64,000 nucleotides of DNA, taken from NCBI GenBank assembly GCA_036381615.1, contig DASVCL010000001.1:1-64000 (forward strand), given 5' to 3'. The stretch's first letter is position 1; each line of letters begins with the position of its first letter. Below are positions 8,364-16,653 of this stretch, one piece after another. Source of the stretch: CALANV01 sp036381615. GTDB taxonomy: Bacteria > Pseudomonadota > Alphaproteobacteria > CACIAM-22H2. The position numbers and the translations under genes are program-made. The notes below the pieces were generated by a model. It was not told where the DNA came from. It did not search any database and was given only the letters and a program-made list of their open reading frames with translations.

Positions 8364-8915
8364 ATGACCAGATCACCCGGATACGGTCCGTTCAGTTTCA
8401 AGGCATGGCTTGATGAAAACAGCCACATGTTGAAGCCGCCGGTCTGCAACAAACTTCTCTTCGAACAGACTGGGATGGTGGTTCAGGTGGTCGGCGGCCC
8501 GAACCAGCGGGTGGACTTCCACGACGATCCGGTCGAGGAATTCTTCTATCAGCTCAAGGGCGACATGGTGCTGAAGATCGTCGAGGATGGACGTATCCGC
8601 GATGTCGTCATCCGGGAGGGCGAGGTTTTCATGCTTCCGCCGCATGTCCGCCATTCGCCGCAGCGGCCCGTGCCGGGCTCGATCGGGCTGGTCGTCGAGG
8701 GCACGCGGCGTCCCACCGATATCGACGGATTCGAATGGTACTGCTTCGGCTGCGGACAGCTCGTTCACCGCGTCGAGGTGCAGGTCAAGAACATCGTCAC
8801 CGATCTGCCACCGCTGTACGCCGCGTTCTACGCCGATGAGGCGTCGCGGACCTGCCGGAGCTGCGGCGCCGTCCATCCGGGCAAGGAGCCGCCGCCGGGA
8901 TGGGTCAGTCTCTAG
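8364..8915 (+). CDS. 3-hydroxyanthranilate 3,4-dioxygenase-type cupin
   Basis: This 183-residue cupin matches bacterial 3-hydroxyanthranilate 3,4-dioxygenase, which opens the ring with O2 to 2-amino-3-carboxymuconate semialdehyde. The Fe(II) ligands correspond to His53, Glu59 and His97, and the substrate-binding Arg49, Arg101 and Glu112 are all present. A C-terminal rubredoxin-like metal site is made by Cys127/Cys130 and Cys164/Cys167. The start has AGGAACCAAGG just upstream. It follows the DHDPS-like gene by 41 bp in the same operon. No kynurenine-pathway genes flank it, so the real substrate may be a related aminophenol-carboxylate. Confidence 0.88.
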   Translation: MTRSPGYGPFSFKAWLDENSHMLKPPVCNKLLFEQTGMVVQVVGGPNQRVDFHDDPVEEFFYQLKGDMVLKIVEDGRIRDVVIREGEVFMLPPHVRHSPQRPVPGSIGLVVEGTRRPTDIDGFEWYCFGCGQLVHRVEVQVKNIVTDLPPLYAAFYADEASRTCRSCGAVHPGKEPPPGWVSL

Positions 8916-9354
8916 GGCGCTGCGGGCCATTCGCGCCGAGGCGACAGGAATTTCAGGTTTTGAGCCAGCCACCCGCGGAGCAAAGACCCAATGAACAGGA
9001 AGGGTTTTCTGCTGACGCCTACGGCGCTCGCGGGGCTCGCAACGTCAGCCATGGCGCAGCAGCCTGGGGAAGATCGGCATGGTAAGCACGGTGACGCAGG
9101 CGGTTTGACAGGCGATCCGGCCCGGCTCAAGGTGGGCCGTCACGTGACGGCTGTCGGCGGTCGCGTGGCAGGAACGTCACGGATCCCAGGGGCGTTCCCC
9201 TGTTGTTCTTGGATCTTAAAGTTTACGGCGGCCAAGCTATATAGATGGGGCCGCGTGCCGGTCGGTGCGCAGCTCGGGCGGGGATTCGGGGGTCTCGCAG
9301 ACGGCCTTCGGCCTCGCCATCGGATTTCAACCCGTTCCTGATGGAAGGATCATC
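8916..9354. other. Spacer before sodB
   Basis: This 439-bp stretch holds only the doubtful signal-peptide fragment starting at 8991. The part next to sodB (about 9200-9240) is locally AT-richer (TTGGATCTTAAAGTTTAC) and is the likely place for the sodB promoter. No hairpin or repeat stands out. Confidence 0.5.
8991..9341 (+). pseudogene. Signal-peptide-bearing fragment, probable gene remnant
   Basis: The frame opens with a convincing Sec-type signal (MNRKGFLL, then a hydrophobic stretch ending in AMAQQ). After about residue 40 the sequence loses protein-like character and runs into the sodB leader region. GGAGCAAAG precedes the ATG. It may be the stump of a deleted exported protein, or a tiny secreted peptide. 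I see no family match. Confidence 0.3.
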
Positions 9355-9957
9355 ATGGCCTTTGAACTCCCACCGCTGCCTTACGACAAGTCCGCGCTCG
9401 AGCCGCACATTTCGGCCCGGACTCTCGAGTTCCATCACGGCAAGCATCATCAGGCTTATGTCACGAACCTGAACAACCTGGTCAAGGACAGCCCCCTCGC
9501 CGGCGAGGGGCTGGAGGCGATCATCAAGGCGTCGGCGAACGATCCGCAGAAGGCGGGAATCTTCAACAATGCCGCGCAGGTCTGGAACCATACTTTCTTC
9601 TGGAATTCGATGAAGCCGAAGGGCGGCGGCAAGCCCACCGGCGACATCGCAAAGAAGATCGATGCCGATCTCGGCGGATATGACAAGTTCGTCGAGCAGT
9701 TCAAGCAGGCGGCGACGACCCAGTTCGGTTCGGGCTGGGCATGGCTTGTCCTGGAGAATGGCAAGCTCAAGGTGACGAAGACCGGCAATGCCGATCTGCC
9801 GATGGTCCACGGCCAGACCGCGTTGCTCACGCTCGATGTGTGGGAGCACGCCTATTATCTCGATTATCAGAACCGTCGGCCGGATTTCGTCGCGGCGTTC
9901 CTCGAACACCTCGTCAACTGGGACTTCGCCAATCAGAATCTGGCGAAAGCGGGTTGA
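9355..9957 (+). CDS. sodB: Superoxide dismutase [Fe]
   Basis: This 200-residue enzyme dismutates superoxide in the cytoplasm. Metal ligands lie in HHGKHH near the N-terminus, in WNHTFFW and in DVWEHAYYLDYQN. The AAQVWNH segment, with Gln at the second-sphere position, marks the iron form. GAAGGATCATC precedes the ATG. It stands alone, followed by a strong hairpin at 9968-9995. Full length and well conserved. Confidence 0.96.
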   Translation: MAFELPPLPYDKSALEPHISARTLEFHHGKHHQAYVTNLNNLVKDSPLAGEGLEAIIKASANDPQKAGIFNNAAQVWNHTFFWNSMKPKGGGKPTGDIAKKIDADLGGYDKFVEQFKQAATTQFGSGWAWLVLENGKLKVTKTGNADLPMVHGQTALLTLDVWEHAYYLDYQNRRPDFVAAFLEHLVNWDFANQNLAKAG

Positions 9958-9967
9958 CATGCATCCT

Positions 9968-9995
9968 GCGCTTGGGCCCTTTGCGGCCCAAGCGC
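9968..9995 (+). terminator. sodB terminator hairpin
   Basis: GCGCTTGGGCC (9968-9978) and GGCCCAAGCGC (9985-9995) form a perfect 11-bp stem with a 6-base loop, starting 10 bp after the sodB stop. No T-run follows, so termination may be weak or may mainly protect the mRNA end. Confidence 0.6.
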
Positions 9996-10096
9996 CAAAC
10001 CGCCTGCGCCACCCGGTTCGTGGTTCGCGTATGTGGCGCACACGGTACCGTGGATGCCCGAGGGAGATCGTCGCCGGCGTGCGTCGTTCGGAGGGT

Positions 10097-10795
10097 TCAT
10101 AGACCATCCGCAAGACGTCGCAGTGCCTTCTCGTCGCGGAGCACGATAGCTGCGTCGTCGATACGAAGGAGGCCTTCGCGCTGCCAGGCCTGGAGCTGAC
10201 GGTTCACCGTCTCGCGCGAACTTCCGGCCATGCTCGCGATCTCGCGCTGGGAAAGCCGTATGCCGATCCGCACGCCGTCGGATGCGCGCTGCCCGTGGAT
10301 CGAGGCGAGATATAGAAGCGTACGCGCAAGCCGCCCACCGATATCCAGGAAGAGAACATCCTCGACTTGGGCGCTCGTCCGGCGCAACCGCTCGCAGACG
10401 ATCGTCAGGAGCCGGATGCAGATATCCGGGCGCTCCCGCAGGAATGGAATGAAGTCGCGCCGCTCGAGTACGAGCAGCTGACAATCGGTCAGCGCGACGG
10501 CGTCTGCCGTCCGCGGCTTGCCGTCGATCAACGCAATTTCCCCGAAGACCTCACCTGGACCGATCACGTTGAGGGTCACGTCCTTGCCGTCGGGCGACGG
10601 CGCCGTGATTCTCACGTACCCGGACGTGACGGCCATCATGCTGCTTCCCGGCGCATCCTTGAGAAAGATCGTCTCGTTCTGCCGGTATCGCTTCGTCCGA
10701 GCATAGGTCAGCAGACGTTCGAGATCGGCAGCGGGAAGACCGCCGAGAAGCGAATTTCCGTCGAACGGAAACTTCTGAGCAGACAAGCCTGGCAT
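10097..10795 (-). CDS. Crp/Fnr family transcriptional regulator (CRP-like)
   Basis: This 232-residue protein has an N-terminal cyclic-nucleotide-binding domain and a C-terminal winged helix. The phosphate-binding cassette reads GEIAL at 85-89 with Arg95-Thr96, close to cAMP-binding CRP. There is no N-terminal Cys cluster, so it is not FNR. The recognition helix SSRETVNR (192-199) keeps the Arg-Glu-xxx-Arg contacts (194, 195, 199) that in CRP read TGTGA. A perfect CRP half-site pair lies 20 bp before its start codon. A giant class III nucleotide cyclase is encoded 320 bp away. Confidence 0.92.
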   Translation of the reverse strand: MPGLSAQKFPFDGNSLLGGLPAADLERLLTYARTKRYRQNETIFLKDAPGSSMMAVTSGYVRITAPSPDGKDVTLNVIGPGEVFGEIALIDGKPRTADAVALTDCQLLVLERRDFIPFLRERPDICIRLLTIVCERLRRTSAQVEDVLFLDIGGRLARTLLYLASIHGQRASDGVRIGIRLSQREIASMAGSSRETVNRQLQAWQREGLLRIDDAAIVLRDEKALRRLADGL

Positions 10796-10814
10796 TGGCC
10801 ATCCGGAAACCGGC

Positions 10815-10830
10815 TGTGATGCGGCTCACA
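10815..10830. promoter_or_regulatory. CRP-type site TGTGA-N6-TCACA
   Basis: The sequence is a perfect CRP consensus core. Its centre lies 27 bp upstream of the crp-like start codon and about 78 bp upstream of the small membrane gene on the other strand. The neighbouring regulator has the matching recognition helix, so autoregulation is likely. Confidence 0.72.
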
Positions 10831-10900
10831 TGCAGGGGCACGTGACGGTCATACGGTGAACGGTGGTTTCCAGGCGGAATTTTCACCGGGTGGGTGGGTC

Positions 10901-11083
10901 ATGCGCAATCCCAACTTCGAGGTGTTCGTCGGGATGCTGATCGTGATGGTGATCATGCTGCTGCCGGTCCTGCTGTTTGCGCCACCACCGACCGGGGCGG
11001 CCGTCAAGGGTATTCATCCCGGCCAGATCGGCGGCGCAGCCCCGGTCAGCAGTGTCGACCGGTACGACCGGAATGAAGAATGA
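10901..11083 (+). CDS. Small membrane protein, unknown function
   Basis: This is a 60-residue protein with one clear membrane helix (residues about 8-26, FVGMLIVMVIMLLPVLLFAP) and a short polar tail. I do not recognise the family. The ATG at 10901 is preferred because the protein-like part starts there; a GTG at 10856 would add 15 residues. It is divergent from the crp-like gene across the CRP site, so it may belong to that regulon. Confidence 0.55.
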   Translation: MRNPNFEVFVGMLIVMVIMLLPVLLFAPPPTGAAVKGIHPGQIGGAAPVSSVDRYDRNEE

Positions 11084-11115
11084 CGAGAAGCGGCGGCCGA
11101 ACCGGGGCGGCATTC

Positions 11116-14100
11116 TCAATCAGAGGAAGCCTTTGTCGGTTGCGCATATCGTGCCGCGAGCGCGGTACTCGCGGCGATCTCCGGGTGCGAAAGGCCGGGG
11201 CCGAGTACCTGAAGAATGGCGGCGGTATCTTCGGCCGCTGCGATGCGTTCGGCCTCGCTGACGGCAAAGGCACAGCGGTCGTGGGCTGCGCGCAATGCGG
11301 ACATGAGCGCACCTTGCCGGTGGCCAAGGTCGAGGGCGCGCTGCAGGTCACTACTGGATTCAGGAAGGCGCCCCGCTGCCCGGAGCGCCGCGGCGCGCAG
11401 CCGGTACAGCTCGGCCGAGTAGAAGTGTACGTCCGTGCGCTCGGCGCTGGAGATGGCATCATAGAGTTCCCGCGCGGCGTCTTCGGGTTGGCCGGCCCGA
11501 AGCAGTGCGTCGGCAAGAAGGCCGAGCGAGTACGGCCGGAAGAGTTCGGCACCAGTTGCACGATAAGCGGCAAGTCCGCGCCGCATTGCGGCGATTCCCT
11601 TGTCAATCTGGCCCGCGACGGCGTCCCCCCATCCTTCGATGACCATACTCCAAGCCGCCCAGTAGGGGATCTCACGCGTCTCGGCGAGTTTACGAGCCTC
11701 GCGGGCGAGCGCCACGGCCTCGGCCGCATTTCCGAGGTTCTGGTGAACGGCAGCCGACATGCCGGTCGCGTAGGCGAGGCTCAGGGAATGACCGAGCGTA
11801 CGCGCATGCTCGATCGCCTGTGCGGAACGTTGCTCGGCGTCACCAGGACGTCCCACGAACGACAGAAGCCAGGCCAGGTTGACGCAGCCCAAAGCCGCCG
11901 GATCCGATCCGTACGTGACGATATGGTGGCGCGCCAGCGTGGCGTCGTACAGGGCAAGGCTCTCCTCGAGCAGGCGCCGCCCATCGGCTATTTCTCCCAG
12001 GCAGAACAGGCACCAACCGAGCCTGCGATCGGCCTCGACCCGCAGGACGCGTTCGCCGGATGCTTCGGCAATCGTGAGGAGCTGCCGGCTGATGTCCCGC
12101 GCCGCGCGAAGCGGTCCGCGCACCTGATAAAACGATTGAAGCCCCCGCAGGACCGAGAACAGGGGTACCGACGGTCCGGAGGACTGGGCCAGGTCGCGGG
12201 CCCTGCTGTAGGCTCGCTCAACCTCCGGCGCGGCGTATCCTCTGACGGCGATCAGCGCGTTGCCGAGCGTCACGAGGATCGAAAGCTCGAGCCTGTTCCG
12301 CTCGGGCGACGGCGGCGTCGCTGCGACCGAATCGAGGCCTTTCTCGAGGTGGGAAATCGCTTCGACGGTGGCTGATCGCTCGAGTGCCCGCGTACCGGCA
12401 CGGTGCCAGAAGGGGGCGGCGCGCTCCGGCCGCCCGCCCAGGACATAGTGATGGGCAATGAACTCGGGCTGCGTTTCAACGAGACCGGGGAACCGTTCCT
12501 CGATGGTGACGGCGATCCGGGTGTGATATTCGCGTCGCCGCGACAGAAGAAGGGTCTGATAGGCCGCTTCCTGAAGAAGGGCATGTTTGAAGACGAAGCT
12601 GGCCTCCGGAAGCAGGCCCTCTTGAAACAGAATCTCGGCGTCGACGAGCCGCGCGAGGTTCTGCTGCAGCTCTTCCGTCGATCCCGGCCACAGGGCTTCG
12701 ATCAGCCGATACGAGAACTCCCGGCCGATCGTTGCGGCGATCTGCGCCGCCAAACGCGTCACGTTCAGGTTGTCGAGCCTCGCCGACAGCGAACCCTGGA
12801 GCGTTGTCGGAATTGCCGGTTCCCCGATACTGCCCACCTCGAGAACCGTTTTCGTCAGCTCCTCGACGAAAAGCGGGACGCCATCGCTCTTCGCGACCAC
12901 CTCGTGCATGACGGATTCCGGCAACGGCCGCCTTCGCGCGAGCCCCGCGATCATCCTCTCCACATGCGCCCGGTGAAGGCGCTGCAGGATGATGTGAAGC
13001 ATGTGGGAGTGCAGAGGCCACGGTACCGAGAATTCCGGGCGCAACGTCAGAACGACGAACAGCGGATTCCGTGCGACCTGGGGGATGAGAAGGCCGAGAA
13101 AATCGATCGTCGAGGCATCAGCCCAATGGATGTCTTCGACGATCAGGATAGTCGGGCGGCGCCGCGCCTCCGCGATCAGCCATCCGACCAGCGTTTCGAG
13201 TGTCCGCTGCCGCTGCTGGCGCGGCGGCTCAGGATCGAGATCCATCTGGCCGGGCGTACGCAACGAAAGAAGTCGTGCGAGGACAGGGATGGCGCGGGCC
13301 GGTTCGATGCCGCGTTCGGTTGCGAATGCCTCCAGCCGACGCAATCGAATGTCGATAGCAAGGTCGCCGCCAAGATCCGCTTCGCGCTCGATCAGCTCGG
13401 CCACCGGAAGGAACGCGCTGTGCGACGTATGGCTCGCACAGTACGCGACGAGACTGGTATGCGGCTCTGCTGCGAGCGCTTCATCCAGCGCCAGTACGAG
13501 GCGGGACTTGCCGATACCCGGCTCGCCGCTGATCAGGGCGACTTGTCCCTGACCCGCCTTCGCCAGGTCCCATCGGTGCCGCAGCGACGACAGTTCCTCA
13601 CTCCGCCCCTCGAGGGCGGGCAGGTCACGCGCCCGGAGTGCGTCGAGCTGGCCGCGCGAGCGTTTGCGCGCAAGGACCTGGAATGCCCCAAAGGGGCGGC
13701 CATTTCCGTCAAGGCGCTGCACCTCGAACGGCCGGCAATCGAAGTAGTTTCTGACGAGCTCGTGCGTCGTTGCGCTGATAAGGACCGTACTGGCCGGCGC
13801 AAGCGACTGAAGCCGCGCCGCCACGTTCGGCGTCTCGCCGACGATCGCCGATGCCTCGTGCGTCTCGGCGCTCGACAGATCGCCGACGATGACGAGTCCG
13901 GTATGAATGCCGATATGGGCGCGGACCTCCAGATTGCGCTCTATCCGGATCTGATCGCTGAACGCGGCAAGGTCCGCAACGATGTCGAGTGCCGAACGCA
14001 CAGCCGCGCGCGCATCGTCGTCATGGGCCTGCGGGTAGCCGAAGTAGGCGAGAATCCCGTCGCCGATATAGCGGGCGACGAAACCGCCGTAGCGGCGAAT

Positions 14101-14430
14101 CGCGGTGGCGCATATGCCCCGGTACCGTAGCAGAAGATCGCCGTACTCCTCCGGGTCGAGCCGTTCGGCGAGCCTGCTTGACCCGACCATGTCGCAGAAC
14201 ACGACCGTGAGCTGGCGGCGTTCCAGCTCCGCGGGTTGCGTCTGTCGCGTGGCGGACGCCGGTGAAAGTTTCGTTCCGCACTCCACGCAAAAGCGATTCG
14301 ACAGCGCATTGACGGCGCCGCAGGCGGCGCAGCGTTGTGCCAACGGGGCGCCGCACCCGCCGCAGAATCTTGCCGAGTCGGAATTCGTATGACCGCAGGC
14401 GGTGCATTGCATGGCCTGACGGCTCTCCAT
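11116..14430 (-). CDS. Zinc-ribbon / class III adenylate-guanylate cyclase / AAA ATPase / TPR protein
   Basis: This 1104-residue cytoplasmic signalling protein starts with a double zinc ribbon (Cys9, 12, 23, 26 and Cys34, 37, 48, 51). A class III cyclase domain follows (about 72-255) with both metal Asp residues (80 in FCDMVGSS, 124 in YIGDG) and the Asn202/Arg206 pair. An AAA/STAND-type ATPase comes next with Walker A GEPGIGKSR at 302-310, and the C-terminal half is TPR-like helical repeats. The build is that of bacterial AfsR/MalT-like cyclases that sense partners through the repeats. The catalytic residues are intact, so it can plausibly make cAMP. GGGAG lies just before the ATG. It is divergent from the radical-SAM cassette. 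Confidence 0.9.
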   Translation of the reverse strand: MESRQAMQCTACGHTNSDSARFCGGCGAPLAQRCAACGAVNALSNRFCVECGTKLSPASATRQTQPAELERRQLTVVFCDMVGSSRLAERLDPEEYGDLLLRYRGICATAIRRYGGFVARYIGDGILAYFGYPQAHDDDARAAVRSALDIVADLAAFSDQIRIERNLEVRAHIGIHTGLVIVGDLSSAETHEASAIVGETPNVAARLQSLAPASTVLISATTHELVRNYFDCRPFEVQRLDGNGRPFGAFQVLARKRSRGQLDALRARDLPALEGRSEELSSLRHRWDLAKAGQGQVALISGEPGIGKSRLVLALDEALAAEPHTSLVAYCASHTSHSAFLPVAELIEREADLGGDLAIDIRLRRLEAFATERGIEPARAIPVLARLLSLRTPGQMDLDPEPPRQQRQRTLETLVGWLIAEARRRPTILIVEDIHWADASTIDFLGLLIPQVARNPLFVVLTLRPEFSVPWPLHSHMLHIILQRLHRAHVERMIAGLARRRPLPESVMHEVVAKSDGVPLFVEELTKTVLEVGSIGEPAIPTTLQGSLSARLDNLNVTRLAAQIAATIGREFSYRLIEALWPGSTEELQQNLARLVDAEILFQEGLLPEASFVFKHALLQEAAYQTLLLSRRREYHTRIAVTIEERFPGLVETQPEFIAHHYVLGGRPERAAPFWHRAGTRALERSATVEAISHLEKGLDSVAATPPSPERNRLELSILVTLGNALIAVRGYAAPEVERAYSRARDLAQSSGPSVPLFSVLRGLQSFYQVRGPLRAARDISRQLLTIAEASGERVLRVEADRRLGWCLFCLGEIADGRRLLEESLALYDATLARHHIVTYGSDPAALGCVNLAWLLSFVGRPGDAEQRSAQAIEHARTLGHSLSLAYATGMSAAVHQNLGNAAEAVALAREARKLAETREIPYWAAWSMVIEGWGDAVAGQIDKGIAAMRRGLAAYRATGAELFRPYSLGLLADALLRAGQPEDAARELYDAISSAERTDVHFYSAELYRLRAAALRAAGRLPESSSDLQRALDLGHRQGALMSALRAAHDRCAFAVSEAERIAAAEDTAAILQVLGPGLSHPEIAASTALAARYAQPTKASSD

Positions 14431-14536
14431 TTACTCCCGCACGTACCGGCTCAATGCGTGGAGCGCGTGTTACGCACGGGACTTGTGTTCCCAACTGGGT
14501 AAATGACACCCGATCGCAGGTGAAAGTATGCTGCGT

Positions 14537-14556
14537 ATGCTGATGTAAGTCAGCAT
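14537..14556. promoter_or_regulatory. Inverted repeat in the cyclase/radical-SAM divergent region
   Basis: ATGCTGA (14537-14543) and TCAGCAT (14550-14556) form a 7-bp inverted repeat with a 6-base centre, 87 bp before the radical-SAM ATG and 107 bp before the cyclase start. It may be an operator shared by both genes. Confidence 0.4.
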
Positions 14557-14642
14557 CCCGATCCAGGGGCTCCGCTGCGGCGGCAACGTGGCGCTGCATC
14601 GTGTGGCGCAATTACAACCGCGGACTCACAAAGGGGACAGAG

Positions 14643-15677
14643 ATGCAGCCGCATCTCGACTCGCCGCCGAAAATCACGATTTCCTATACGGAATCGTGCA
14701 ATCTCGACTGTCGCATCTGCTACAGCGACTGCGCACGGCAGCCGAAGCAGCCCGAACTATCGGTCTTCGAGTGGATAGCCTTCTGCGATTACTTGGCGGC
14801 CAATGGATTCATCCAGGCGTACATCGAAGGCGGAGAACCCCTCTATCGTTCGGATTTCCTCGAATTTCTTGCATACGCCGCCAAACGGATGATGACGATC
14901 GTCCGGACGAACGGAACGCTCATTGATCAGGGCATGTCCCGGCGTCTCAAGGCCGCGGGCGTCGGTCGGGTTCTGGTCGACCTGATGGGGGCGACCGCGG
15001 CGACCCACGAGTGGTTCACACGCGTGCCGGGCAGCTTCGCCAGGTCATGTGATGCGGTCCGTCACCTCGTGCGCGCGGGAATACGCACGGATATGCTCGT
15101 GATCCTCACGCGTCAGAACGCGGCCGAGATTCCGGATTATCTGCGGTTGGCGCATGAGTTGGGTGCACATCGCGTCGGCATCTTGCGACTCTATCCGCTC
15201 GGTCGCGCGAAATCTCTCTGGCCGGAGATCGCGCTTTCCCTCGACGAGCAGATGGCGGTGATCCGTGCGCTCGAGCCGCCCGCGGGGCTCGATGTGATGC
15301 AGTCATGGCATCCCTATGACCACAATTGCTGTTGGCAGAGCGCGGCGGTCACGGCGGATGGCCGATCGATCGGTTGCATGTATCTGCGCGAGTATCTCGA
15401 TCACGGCAATATTCGCCATATGCCTTTCCTGGACACATGGTTCAACAATCCGCTCTATCGCCGGCTCCGGCAGGCGGACGTGCCACGCGCCTGCGGTGAC
15501 TGCGCGCGCAGCCAACGCTCCAACGGTGGTTGCCGCGCGTCGGCATATGCCTTTCATGGCCGGTGGGACGCCCCCGATCCGTTTTGCCCGGAGATGAATC
15601 AGGGAGTAGACATCCGTGTTCTGCCCGAGCGACTGCTACGTGAGAGCGCCGGACCTGAGGATTCGGCCGGTGCCTGA
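14643..15677 (+). CDS. Radical SAM/SPASM peptide-maturase-like protein
   Basis: This 344-residue radical SAM enzyme binds its SAM cluster through Cys19, Cys23 and Cys26 (CNLDCRIC). A glycine-rich EGGEPL motif follows near residue 60. The C-terminal part has the Cys-rich SPASM pattern (CCWQS, IGCMYL, CGDCARS, GGCRAS, FCPE) that binds auxiliary Fe-S clusters in peptide- and protein-modifying enzymes such as PqqE. I chose the ATG at 14643 because AAAGGGGACAG lies just upstream. The gene overlaps the PqqD-like gene by 62 bp, a strong sign that they work together on a peptide or protein substrate. Confidence 0.88.
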   Translation: MQPHLDSPPKITISYTESCNLDCRICYSDCARQPKQPELSVFEWIAFCDYLAANGFIQAYIEGGEPLYRSDFLEFLAYAAKRMMTIVRTNGTLIDQGMSRRLKAAGVGRVLVDLMGATAATHEWFTRVPGSFARSCDAVRHLVRAGIRTDMLVILTRQNAAEIPDYLRLAHELGAHRVGILRLYPLGRAKSLWPEIALSLDEQMAVIRALEPPAGLDVMQSWHPYDHNCCWQSAAVTADGRSIGCMYLREYLDHGNIRHMPFLDTWFNNPLYRRLRQADVPRACGDCARSQRSNGGCRASAYAFHGRWDAPDPFCPEMNQGVDIRVLPERLLRESAGPEDSAGA

Positions 15678-15954
15678 GATGGGCTGTTGTCTCATCTATA
15701 CGCCGAGCAATCCGAATCTCTACACGTTGAACGCGACGGCTTGGTTGATTCTGGAGCTTTGCGACGGACGGTCCGGGGAGGAGATCGCTGCCGGCTTTGC
15801 ATCCATCGTTCGCGAATCCACGGGGCAGGTGGGGGAGTCGAGCATATTCGTGAGCGGACTCGAAGATTTGATGGCCAAAGGAATCGTTACGCGTACCCAG
15901 ACGCGCATGCCGCCGGCCGGCGGCGAGATCTGCAGCCAGGGAGATGTGCGATGA
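15616..15954 (+). CDS. PqqD family protein (RiPP recognition element-like)
   Basis: This 112-residue protein has the PqqD winged-helix pattern, including the hallmark segment NATAWLILELCDGRSGEEIA and a C-terminal helix ending in LMAKGIVTR. PqqD proteins bind the leader of the peptide that their radical SAM partner modifies. The GTG at 15616 has AGGGAG 9 bp upstream and lies inside the end of the radical SAM gene. An N-terminal stretch with Cys3 and Cys7 is unusual for the family. The stop overlaps the next start as ATGA. Confidence 0.85.
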   Translation: MFCPSDCYVRAPDLRIRPVPEMGCCLIYTPSNPNLYTLNATAWLILELCDGRSGEEIAAGFASIVRESTGQVGESSIFVSGLEDLMAKGIVTRTQTRMPPAGGEICSQGDVR

Positions 15955-16595
15955 CCGATAGGAACGAGGCGCGACTGCTCGCCGCGACACGTCTGTTGTC
16001 GCGTCGCGGACTGTCTCGCCCTGATGTCGACGACGTCATAACCGAAATCCGGTCGGACGGGATCATCAAGTTCAAGGATGACCCTGCGCCGACGCAGCCG
16101 ATCCCCTATGCGCCGCTCGGCATCATGATCATTCTTTGGAAGTACACGTTGCCATGGCGGGACGCCAACGATCTGCGCCAGTGGCTTGGCAAGAAGGTCG
16201 TCGACGGCGCCGGCAACACGGTCGCAAACACGGTCGAGGAATGGCTGTTCAGCGTCGACCAGGCAATCGGCGTCAAGTACGGCGGTACGTTCGTGTCGGT
16301 CGGCACGCCGCAGGCGGAGATTTCGACCTATTGGTGGTTCCGCGGCGTGCAGGCCCTGACGAAGCTTTCGACGGCGCTGCAGGCATCTCAGTCGGCGCAA
16401 GGGGCACCGCAACAGATGGGCGGCGGCGTACCGAACCCGAAGGATGACGTGCTTGAAGTGTTCCGGCAGTTCCGCCATTGGGTCGAGATGGACCCGAACC
16501 GGCACGAGACCCGCCTCGAACTCCTGTCCAAGTTCGGGGATCTTTCGACGGAATGGGACGTCGCCCCGATGATCGCGGTCGGGCTGCGGTTGTAA
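15951..16595 (+). CDS. Unknown protein of the radical-SAM/PqqD cassette
   Basis: I do not recognise this 214-residue protein. It is soluble, has no signal peptide and contains no cysteine, so thioether-type maturation of it is unlikely. Visible features are a basic N-terminal helix (RLLAATRLLSRRG), a hydrophobic stretch LGIMIILWKYTLPW near 57-70, an aromatic patch STYWWFRG near 124-131, a Gln/Gly-rich linker near 142-160, and an acidic-aromatic C-terminus. It starts inside the stop of the PqqD-like gene and ends just before the subtilase, so it is either the substrate of the pair or a partner of it. Confidence 0.8.
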   Translation: MTDRNEARLLAATRLLSRRGLSRPDVDDVITEIRSDGIIKFKDDPAPTQPIPYAPLGIMIILWKYTLPWRDANDLRQWLGKKVVDGAGNTVANTVEEWLFSVDQAIGVKYGGTFVSVGTPQAEISTYWWFRGVQALTKLSTALQASQSAQGAPQQMGGGVPNPKDDVLEVFRQFRHWVEMDPNRHETRLELLSKFGDLSTEWDVAPMIAVGLRL

Positions 16596-16653
16596 TTCGC
16601 CGACGGTCATGTCGCGCGACGCCGGGCGCGGCAAGCCGGGGAGGGGCGACGTC

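Noticed and set aside
11080..14130. Long plus-strand frames opposite the cyclase gene
   Set aside because: They are arginine- and proline-rich antisense shadows of a GC-rich gene with clear domains on the minus strand.
14454..14543. A 29-residue frame ending in CCVC upstream of the radical SAM gene, possible RiPP precursor
   Set aside because: It lacks a ribosome site and its Cys run overlaps the inverted repeat at 14537-14556. It has no leader-like segment; too weak to call, though worth a look if no other precursor is found.
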